NCBI GenBank assembly: GCA_050084985.1
Contig: JBITNC010000001.1
Span: 14,136,001-14,200,000, forward strand
DNA from: Nageia nagi
Taxonomy: Eukaryota > Pinophyta
DNA: 64,000 nt
Direction: 5' to 3'
Every line of letters begins with the position of its first letter. The stretch's first letter is position 1. Position numbers and translations under genes: made by a program. Of the stretch, positions 56,200 through 64,000 are shown in pieces. The notes beneath the pieces are model-generated. The model did no database searches and was not told the origin of the DNA. It saw nothing but the letters and a program-made list of their open reading frames with translations.

Positions 56200-57743
56200 T
56201 CTAAATTATCCTCCTTATCATCTAAAAATACATCAATATAATGCACCTACCATTTACCTTAGAAATGGTTTCTTAACTCCTATATCTTCTCACAATAGAA
56301 GCACTTTCCCTATTCTCTCAACTTTCTTTGAGTGGTTGCATCCAAATAGCTTATTCAAGGTGGGGGAAAGGGTTTGGACCTTCTATGCCTCTCTTTCTTT
56401 GCAAATGTACTTTGAGTGGCTTTCCCTTTGTGTGTCTACCCTCCTTTGAGAGACTTCATGGTGGGATCCAAGTCATATGCAACCCTAATGGCATTATCAA
56501 GGTTTCTTAGAGTAGATACCTTGACCATTCTCTACAATGGCTCCATCAATCCTTATATGAAAAGAAATGTTAATCTCTCCTTGGGAATGTTGTGAATCAT
56601 GGTTGTAACTTTTTATGATTCAAATACATATTTTTCCACCATACCATGTTGCTTTATATATGTCAACTCTCTAAAATAGTCATTTTCTCTCTTCATGTTG
56701 AACCTCTTTACCAATATTTAGGAAAACTCATGAAAAGAGGAAATGTGGTATTAATCCTAGCTTATCACTCTAGGATTCCACCATTTAAGGGAATCACTCT
56801 TAAATTGCAATGATACAAAATAAATTGTATCCACCTTGACCATGTTTTGACTCAAATTAAAGTAGGTTTGTAGCTAATGTAGCTAAGCCCTAGTCATCAT
56901 ACTCTTTTCATTATATAAAGGCACTTGCATTTTGTTGATCTTCTACTCTAGATACCTATTATCACCCCATGAGTTATTTTGGGAGTATGTGCAATGAGAG
57001 CTACCTCCTTTTAGCCCCAAAATATCCAAGTAGCCATTAAAGTTCATGTGTCTCCTCAATATTGGGTCTAGCATATAGTACTCTCTAAAAATCAAGTTCA
57101 AGTCTATAGGGATAGGGATCTAGTTCTTTGCTTTATCTATACACTTCTTAGAAAACATGGGCTTGAATGTTTTGGAAATAATGGGTTTCTCCCCTATCTT
57201 CCAAATGAATTATTCTAGGAACCTCCCTAGGAGAGGGTTAGTTCCTTAGAGAGCTCTTTGAGAATGGGACCTTAAAAATGTGGATTTTTAATTACCCATG
57301 GATCTATGATGAGTGGACCCTCTATCCCTTAAGACATGTGATCTCCCTAAGCTCATATCCCTTTCCATCATATCCTCCTCTTATTGGTCTTCTTCTTCAT
57401 CTAGTATAGGACATGGAGGTCTCACATGCCTTCATGGCATTTTTTTACCTACAACAAACTTGTTGATGGTGATCATTTTCTTTTGCATGGTGGTTATGGC
57501 ACCTATCATATTATGGATGGTCAAAATAAGCTCATTAAACATCCTCTTTGGTGTAGACTCTCTAGTAGAAGTAGAGCTCCTCCTCCTATATGATGTGGAT
57601 TTGACTCTTTCCACCTCATTTTCCTCACCCAAATTTTCCTAATCAAAAATGTCATTCATCCAAGGTTAGTGATTCTAATATTGAATGTCTTTGGAAGGGG
57701 TTTCTTCATGCTTCATCTTTCCATTATTCTTTGTTGAAGCCAT
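56200..57743 (-). pseudogene. GagPR-1 gag (broken)
   Basis: Start at ATG 57743-57741 (MASTKNNGKMKHEE), about 70 bases from the primer site. An Arg/Ser-rich N-terminal part (SYRRRSSTSTREST) and a helical segment (HNMIGAITTMQKKM) precede the capsid region (about 57000-56450, broken). A zinc knuckle remnant near 56310-56270 reads KCFYCEK, with the later His and Cys ligands lost. Stops and frame changes are frequent. Confidence 0.7.
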
Positions 57744-57815
57744 ATCTCCTCTGATGCTAGATATGGTGTAGTGTTTGTGAACTATAAGTTTCATTCATAG
57801 GTTGGCCAAATCCAA

Positions 57816-57827
57816 GATTTGATACCA
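57816..57827 (-). other. GagPR-1 primer binding site (tRNA-Met type)
   Basis: The plus strand GATTTGATACCA is TGGTATCAAATC on the element strand, two changes from the initiator-tRNA-Met complement TGGTATCAGAGC, one base from the 5' LTR. Confidence 0.85.
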
Positions 57828-57828
57828 T

Positions 57829-59054
57829 TTTAAGATCCCAATCTAAAATTCAAGTATAATTAAGCAAATTCAATCACATAAGCACCCATGTTTGGCATAG
57901 AAGTTTAATTACAAACATAAACTACCCCACAATGTCAACGTTAGGTATAGAGCATCCAATATAAGCGCAATCAACATAATAATACCAATGTCTAGTTCAT
58001 ACATGCATAAATGATAAATACAAAAAATAATATGGAGATCTAAATTCCCAATAGCTTTATTAATTATGTACAATAAATAATGATATAATACTAGGCCCAC
58101 AAGGATCAATGTTGGCCTCCAAGGAGCTAACTAGGACATAACATCTAGATAGATATGATCAATGTTGGAATGATACAACAATGGATGAGACAACCTCAAT
58201 CCCTCAAGCCTAGATGCTCTACTACAAAACTCCCATGCTTTAAAACCATTAAATATAGGAATACAACCTTATAATACCATCAAATGGACTAAGATGTTTC
58301 ATCTTAGTCATAGATCAATAAGATCCCTCAACCTAGTGACCCTACTAGATGTTGCACCTAGGGATGTGCTTTACACTTTGTCAAGACTTGTATCCACTAG
58401 ATTATATAAGAAATAATAATAATTTATTATATCTAAAAATTATACTCCAAGGCCAAATATATCCCACCTTGGATCTAGATTTCACCTTAAAGTCATCACC
58501 CAACCTTTCTAGTCCAATGTTGCCTTCTTAGAAGCCCTACCAACCCCAATGATAGTGCCTAGGGATCACTCTAATCCCAAAATGGGTATATGGGCCTCCA
58601 TTATTCTCCATATGGATCCTTAATATCAATTTGGATCTTAGAGGGTATGCATGGGTCAAGGAGGCATGTGTGGTTATCTAGAAGGCATGTGTGAGTGTCA
58701 TGGGTCAATGTGGGGTCCTAGGAATCTCCTTAAGCTTGGTGGATGTGTAAAAGTGCTATTAATCTCAATGTTGGGGCCATTAGGTGATTATCCATTATCT
58801 AGTAGTGTATAAGTACTAAATAAGCCTTATGATTCTCATAATCACTTTCTATGATCTCCAAGTATATTAAATCACACTAATCTACACTTGGAAGAGAGAC
58901 ATCCCATTGAGGGCTCACAATGGGGTCCAACAAACCTTTATATTTTCTATCCTAAGTACTAATTACTAAAGTAATATTAATTAAGTAAATATATACAAAA
59001 AATATATTTGTAAGATTCAATAATTAGTTACAATGATCAAAGGGAAATGTCACA
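57829..59054 (-). repeat. GagPR-1 5' LTR
   Basis: Plus strand begins TTTAAGATCCC (TG decayed to TT) and ends AAATGTCACA. Pairs with 53281-54481. Followed by CCTGA. Confidence 0.9.
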
Positions 59055-59213
59055 CCTGATGGAAATGTTTTCTAAAAGCTCATTTGTTTACTCTCTAGGC
59101 TAGATTTCATATGGATAATTTTAATCAATGCATGTGTTAACACATTCATATATTGACTCATTACATTTTTTATGCCCCTATAATTACACCCCCATGAGTT
59201 ATTGTAATGATCC

Positions 59214-60342
59214 AAATGAACACTTTGCCAAATTGTGAGCTTTAAATCCAACTAGGGTTTCTCAAATGTTCACATGGGCCTTCTAGGGCCACCAACCACT
59301 CTTTAGATTATATGTTGGGCTTCCAAGCCCTCCAATGAATCCTCACACCTGACATCATCCCTTACCAATTATAGTTTTATCCTAACCACTCAAAAATGCA
59401 TGCAATGGTAAACTACAATGCTAGCTCATTCAAAAATCATTGGAAAACCAACATAAATAAATATACACATCCAACACATGCACATAAGATATAATTATGT
59501 AATATTCAATGATATCCCAAAGCCTCTAAACATATATTATTGATAATGAGTAATATAAATTATACAACAGTCCAAAGGGAAAGCATAGGCTATCAATTCA
59601 ATTCAAAAATAGATAATGACAACACAAAACTATGGGATAGATCCACTCCCTCGATATTCATATTCTCCCCATCAAAGGGGCTCTCCATAAACACTAGATA
59701 TCCAATTGAATGGAAGGAAAAAACCCTTATATTTCATTGAATAGGTAAGGTGCTTCACCTATTCCATAGATAATTAGGATCCCTCAACCTAGTTATCCTC
59801 TAGATGCTTCGTGTAAGACTCAATGCCACCAAGCTTGGATAGTTATACGAATAAGAAGTAGTAATAGCAACAACAATAATTTAGTTATGTCCAAATGAGA
59901 TCCCCTTGAGTATTTATATTCTCTAGTCAATAGTTCACCTCAAAGTCATCCATAAGCCTTTTATTCCAATGTTGGGCATCTACAAGGGCCCAATGACTTA
60001 ATGCACCATTATTATATCCTAGAATACCAATGTAGCAACATAAAGCCCAATAAGCCAATGTTGAGGAATGGGGCCTTCCTTAACGTGGTGCAAGCATGAT
60101 GACCATCCTAGAACACTAGGATTCATTAGATTCCCATAACTTGGGATCTCTAACCTACAACACACTAACATGACTACTTAAGAGAGAGATGTCATGCTAA
60201 GGGCTCACAAGTGGGGTCCACATGACCCAGTATATCTCTTTTCTTAAGCTACAAACATGAACATGACCAAATACAATAGATATCTCTCAGATATCTACTT
60301 GATAAATACAAATTGGTATTATAGTACAAAATGGATATCACA
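59214..60342 (-). repeat. GagPR-2 3' LTR
   Basis: Starts TGTAATGATCC and ends ATATCACA on the plus strand. Matches the GagPR-1 LTR in patches, for example AGATCCCTCAACCTAGT near 58330 against GGATCCCTCAACCTAGT near 59770, and AAGAGAGA-ATGTCATG-TAAGGGCTCACAA near 60180. More diverged than the GagPR-1 pair. Confidence 0.75.
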
Positions 60343-60807
60343 AAGCCTCCCTCCTAGTATTGCTTATCCCTAAGCAATAATGGAAAACCATAGCATATTA
60401 TCTTCCAAGGATCCATTGAGGATGATATCCTATCACCATCAACCTGAGGCTCTTTATTAGGAAGCAAGTAGTACTAATACTCTGGTAGGGTTAGTGTTGT
60501 ACCTTCAACCATTGAAACCAAAGTGATAATAAATTGATGGTGCCTATGCTCCTTGAATGCACCCAATCCCCTATCCATACCAACTCATACCTCCTAAAAG
60601 ACATCAACACACCATGGAGCTCCTTCACTCCCAACACAATGAGCCAAATAGTTTGTTGAATCAATAGCAACCACACTCCTTCTTCCATAATCAAAGCATT
60701 GTGTTTGAGCTTCCTCAAACTCCAATCCTCTATCTCGATCAACTTAGGATGCACCAAGCCCAAATAATCCTTCATGGCCATCTAAATCTCCTTATACCCA
60801 CACATGG
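60343..60807 (-). other. GagPR-2 interior next to the 3' LTR
   Basis: Begins with a pyrimidine run (AAGCCTCCCTCCTAGTATT on the plus strand) that serves as polypurine tract on the element strand. A minus-strand frame of 96 codons (60781-60491) lies in it, Trp- and Leu-rich, without recognised homology. Confidence 0.45.
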
Positions 60808-61281
60808 TTGTTGGAGTTTTGACTCCATAATATGTGTTTTTGCAATGTTCTGGAATAAATCTACCTATGACAAAAATCACCACCAATCGCCACCGATTAC
60901 CATCGATCACCGCCGATCGTCATTACCATCGATCGCCACCAATTTTTGCTGATCATTGTCGATCCTATAAGATCGTTGATGATCACTGTGTAGAGAAAAT
61001 GATAGTGTGTGAGCAGAATGAGTTTGTTTTTGTAACAACTTTCTTGTTATTGATTGTTTTATCTTCCTACTTTAGGGGTTTGTTTGTTATCATATTAGGC
61101 ATGTTTTAAGCTATGTTTGGAGTATTGTTATCACATGTTTAGCTACTTCTCCTGGAATGAGATGGCTATGGTTTGTAGTGTTACTAAGAATAGTAAATTC
61201 TCTAACTTCTTGTTTGTAAGTTTGTAAACCTTGTGGATTCTGTTGTTGAGAACCCAAGGCTATATATTGACATCAATAAAC
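60808..61281. mobile_element. Possible solo LTR or small insertion flanked by CATGG
   Basis: A 474-bp segment between CATGG (60803-60807) and CATGG (61282-61286). It begins TTGTTGGAGTTTTGACTCC and ends CAATAAAC, with TATATATTGACATCAATAAA near the end, which looks like the 3' end of a plant Copia-type LTR. The ends are not clean TG...CA, so the exact limits are uncertain. Near its left end (about 60865-60985) it carries a dense run of ATCGCCACCGATT / GATCGTTGATGATC motifs. Confidence 0.5.
60865..60985 (+). repeat. CG-rich GATCG motif cluster
   Basis: About nine phrases of the type ATCGCCACC, ATCACCGCCGATCG, CATTGTCGATCC and GATCGTTGATGATC in 120 bases. The best resemblance in the window is to the Tat-3 signature clusters, though the surrounding DNA is unrelated. 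Confidence 0.65.
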
Positions 61282-61745
61282 CATGGACAGTAAGCTCCAT
61301 TATTTCTCTCAATGGTAGGATTAGTCACGTCATAGCTCAACATTGGCAAGTGAGTTCCCAAAATAGCTTATGTGGGACCTCCCACCTCCTACATGGCAAA
61401 TGTGGAGTGCTCCTTCTCTAAAAATCCCCTAATGGCTAATCATTCCTACCAACACCTCTTCATGGCATGGCTATCCTTCTCATGATCCAACATTGTCATC
61501 CTAGCCTCTAACATCTCCAATGTGGGGCCTCCAGCTCTCTCATGGTCCAACATGGTAACATAGGTCTCCTAGGTGCTTAACATTAGCATATAAGCATCCC
61601 TTGGCCTTGCTAGGCCCTTCTAAAAATGACTTTTAGCTAATGAATCCCTTGGATCCTAATCCCACCTTAAGGGACTTCATAATGGAATCCAAGTCATAGG
61701 CTTCTAAGATAGCATCATCTAGGCTCCTTGGAGAGGATACTATAG
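61282..61745 (-). pseudogene. GagPR-2 array and gag fragment
   Basis: From 61300 to 61620 the plus strand repeats CCAACAT(T/G)G-type phrases as in the GagPR-1 array. From about 61622 to 61745 it matches GagPR-1 gag on the minus strand. The frame is too broken to read as protein. Confidence 0.55.
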
Positions 61746-62383
61746 ACCGTAAATAATGGGATGGTGTAATTACTTTGAGGAATTAACACGTGCACTATTT
61801 GGTCTATTATTTAGTTAACATAAAGCAAGAATATGATAACATATGATTAAGTATGCAAGTTAATTTTGTTAACATGCATATTTAATTAATCAAGGAAAGG
61901 TACAAGCAATATCATACACACTAGTATAGCACTGGTGCCCTTGTAATAATATGTCACTAGCATTGTGTTAATAATCAAATCAAATATTCAATGAAATATG
62001 AAATGATAAATGAATGAATGATTTATCAATATAATGAAAGTATGATAATATTTGGGATAAGAAATTTGCTTATTATAGATAAGAAGACCTTGCAAAGGTT
62101 TGATTTACAAATGATGTTTGAGTCCTTGATTCTCTATCTAATTTTTAGTTGATAGAAGCCTTGGTCTCATCTTGATGATAATCCCATCCTTTGTCTTTGT
62201 ATGTATTTAATGCCTTTATATGGGGATGCTTCTATTATAGGATTTGACCCCTTGTATAATTCACAAGGGTCAAATATATGGTGTACACCTCTTTTATACA
62301 TTTTAAATCCCTTTTAAATAATACATTATTAAGGGATTAAAATGCTTTATTAAAATTTAAAGGTTCATTTTGAGGCATCTACA
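61746..62383 (-). repeat. Tat-5 3' LTR (left end approximate)
   Basis: Ends GGCATCTACA on the plus strand, so the element-sense start would be TGTAGATGCC, like TGTAGACAC of Tat-2 and Tat-3. The opposite end cannot be fixed without the second LTR. Confidence 0.55.
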
Positions 62384-62396
62384 TTTGCCCCTCTTT
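62384..62396 (-). other. Tat-5 polypurine tract
   Basis: TTTGCCCCTCTTT on the plus strand, AAAGAGGGGCAAA on the element strand, touching the LTR. Compare AAAAAGGGGCAAAA in Tat-2. Confidence 0.68.
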
Positions 62397-62961
62397 GGAT
62401 GTGTGATTGAAGAAATGAAATTGCATGTCCAAAGAAGAAGTGTAGCCAAGATATAGAAGAAATTTTTTTAATCTTTTTGTTGATGTTGTCTTTTACTGAA
62501 TGATGTTGAGGGTCTTTATGTTGCCCTTTTTTGATGTGGGTACCCTAGGAAAGATCCTTGAGTGGAGTAACTAAGGAAAAAAATTTTGAAGAAAATATCT
62601 TCAGGAATACTATTTGGATGATAATTATATGACTATAAAAATCCATATCCAAGGCTAGAGATGGAAGATATTTTTTGTCTCCCTTATACTATTCCATCAT
62701 GAATCTAGCCATTCCATTATGTCTGATACTAGGGAAGTTGATACACTTATGTTCATGTCATGAAACAAAGAGGTGATGGTTTGGATGAGTGGAAATAATA
62801 ATTAGTTGTACATTGTCCATGGCCTAACAAACTATGAGCATGGTGCTAGCACCCTAGTTTGGACTATAATATTATTCTATTTTGCTAGATTTATGTACCT
62901 GTAATGAAATATCAATCAAAAAATAATGATAAATACATAGTAATTTATTTTTTTCATTGAA
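62397..62961 (-). other. Tat-5 3' UTR before the array
   Basis: No frame or repeat recognised apart from scattered AT-rich runs. Confidence 0.4.
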
Positions 62962-63810
62962 GATGATCCAATGTCAACATCTTGATCATGGATGCATCAT
63001 CAATTTATCTTTTAATTGAGTGAACTCTCACTAGTCGTATAAATGGCCATCAATGATCATACATTTGTATGTCTATGATCTAAATATAGTATGCTCTAGA
63101 TCCATTAGAGATGATCCAATATCAACAAATTATTGATGGTTGTATCATTAGTTTACTTTAAAGTGAGTGAATCTCACTAGTCATATCATTTTACATCAAT
63201 GATCATGCATTTTTATGTCCATGATCAAAGGATAGTATGCTTTAGATGGATTCAAAGAAAAAACCATGTGGATACACAACAAAATGTATCATTCATTAGA
63301 GATGATCCAATGTCAACAAATTGCTCATGACTGCATTGTCAGTTTACTTTTAAGTGAGTGAAATCTCATTAGTCATATCATTAGCCATCAATGATCATGC
63401 ATTTTTATGTCCATGATCCAAATACAATATGCTTTATATGGGTTCAAAGAAAAAATCATTTGGATACATAGCAAAATGTATCATCCATTGGAGATGATCC
63501 AATGCCAACAAATTTGTCATAGCTGCATTGTCGATTTACTTTTAAGTGAGTGAACTCTCACTAGCCATATCGATGGCCATCAGTGATCATGTGTTTTTAT
63601 GTCCATGATCCAAATATAGTATGCTTTAGATGGGTTCAATGCAAAAACCATGTGTATACATAACAAAATGTATCATCCATTGGAGATAATCCAATATCAA
63701 CAAATTGCTCATAGCTACATTATCAATTTACTTTTAAGGGAGTGAACTATCACTAGCCATATTGATGGTCATAAATGATCATGTGTTTTTATATCCATGA
63801 TATAAATATA
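62962..63810 (-). repeat. 192-bp tandem array in the Tat-5 3' UTR
   Basis: GAT(G/A)ATCCAAT begins at 62962, 63110, 63301, 63493 and 63685. Periods are 148, 191, 192 and 192. The first unit lacks about 43 bases (the TTCAAAGAAAAAAC to AAAATGTATC part). Each unit holds GAGTGAA-TCTCA-TAGYCAT and ATCA-TGATCAT-CATTTTTATG. The array ends near 63810 in a partial fifth copy. Copies are about 85% alike by eye. Confidence 0.92.
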
Positions 63811-64000
63811 TTAGCCATGCAAAGCAAAGATTAAATAAATATATTATATTATAATATGCTAAGCTAGAATGATGAAATTCTTAATATTCAAACTTGTAAA
63901 AGTTTGGGAACTTGAGTTTAATTTTGCACAAAGGATGTACGCTATCAATGCCCTAAAAATAGGTTAATGTACATTGCTAGCACCATGTAATTATCAAATT

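Larger units (their letters stand above)
53281..59054 (-). mobile_element. GagPR-1: gag-protease-only LTR retrotransposon
   Basis: LTRs of about 1.2 kb are flanked by CTTGA (53276-53280) and CCTGA (59055-59059), a target duplication with one change. The 3.35-kb interior encodes gag and protease on the minus strand, then a 59-bp repeat array and a polypurine tract, with no RT, RNase H or integrase. Primer site is initiator-tRNA-Met type. LTRs differ by about 15% over the first 145 bases by eye, so it is old. A related copy follows at 59214. Confidence 0.88.
59214..61745 (-). mobile_element. GagPR-2: partial element of the GagPR-1 family
   Basis: A 3' LTR (59214-60342), a polypurine-like tract, part of the array and part of gag are present. 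Gag homology near 61660-61745 (GGACTTCAT-ATGG-ATCCAAGTCAT) matches GagPR-1 at 56445-56525. The element stops near 61745, where Tat-5 begins, so its 5' LTR is probably right of the window. No protease remnant is seen between gag and array. A second insertion (60808-61281) lies inside. Confidence 0.75.
61746..64000 (-). mobile_element. Tat-5: 3' end of a Tat-like element, continuing right
   Basis: The plus strand TTTTGAGGCATCTACA followed by TTTGCCCCTCTTT copies the layout of Tat-3 (TTTTGAGTGTCTACA then TTTTTCCCCTTTTT): LTR end, then polypurine tract on the minus strand. The LTR would run from about 61746 to 62383. The region beyond is then its 3' UTR, with a 192-bp tandem array. The left limit is set only by the end of GagPR-2 homology, and no coding part is in the window. 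Confidence 0.6.

Noticed and set aside
60491-60781. 96-codon minus-strand frame, Trp/Leu-rich, possible membrane protein
   Set aside because: Lies inside decayed GagPR-2 DNA with no counterpart in GagPR-1; listed only as part of the element interior.
62962-63810. CRISPR-like regular spacing
   Set aside because: The units are contiguous 192-bp repeats without unique spacers, in a plant retroelement 3' UTR.
1-64000. tRNA, rRNA or intact host protein genes
   Set aside because: No cloverleaf, rRNA core or long conserved exon was seen on either strand; short tRNA-like matches are primer binding sites.

Overview
This window is intergenic DNA from a large, AT-rich plant nuclear genome. I see no intact host gene, rRNA or tRNA. 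Nearly everything recognisable is decayed LTR retrotransposon, inserted one inside another. Plant origin rests on the lineages: Ty3/gypsy elements of the Tat/Ogre type (second RNase H before integrase, gag with a C-x3-H-x4-H-x4-C motif, antisense plant-mobile-domain ORF), a chromodomain gypsy element with an initiator-tRNA-Met primer site, and gag-protease-only elements. The low gene density, long elements and heavy C-to-T decay fit a large genome such as a gymnosperm or a large monocot, but the species cannot be read from the sequence.

Layout. Names are mine. Tat-4 (+) is the oldest visible layer. Its gag and protease lie at about 20.9-22.6 kb and its integrase end plus a downstream ORF at 50.96-51.6 kb, split by later insertions. 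Tat-1 (+) runs from before base 1 to about 20.9 kb: protease, RT, RNase H, second RNase H, integrase, a repeat-rich 3' UTR and the start of a 3' LTR. Tat-2 (+, 7502-19780, TSD ACTAT) sits inside the Tat-1 3' UTR; it has lost part of gag and most of pol. Bases 22576-25929 are unassigned. Chromo-1 (-, 25935-50817, TSD CAAGG/CAAAG) has Tat-3 (-, 26024-44927, TSD AAAGG) inserted in its 3' LTR. Tat-3 is the most complete element. GagPR-1 (-, 53281-59054, TSD CTTGA/CCTGA) and the related GagPR-2 (-, from 59214) follow. GagPR-2 holds a possible solo LTR (60808-61281) and is broken near 61745 by Tat-5 (-), which leaves the window on the right.

Tat-2 and Tat-3 share an unusual plan. Gag-pol is followed on the same strand by an unrecognised ORF (here ORF2) that carries two copies of one roughly 65-residue module. 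Then comes about 2 kb of conserved non-coding DNA, and then a plant-mobile-domain ORF on the opposite strand, with a 51-nt first exon and a probable intron. Each retroelement family also carries its own short degenerate motif scattered through LTR and untranslated regions, but not through gag-pol.

The nesting order agrees with LTR decay: by eye, Chromo-1 LTRs differ more than those of Tat-3, which lies inside them. No element looks autonomous; each reading frame carries stops, and several catalytic residues are lost.
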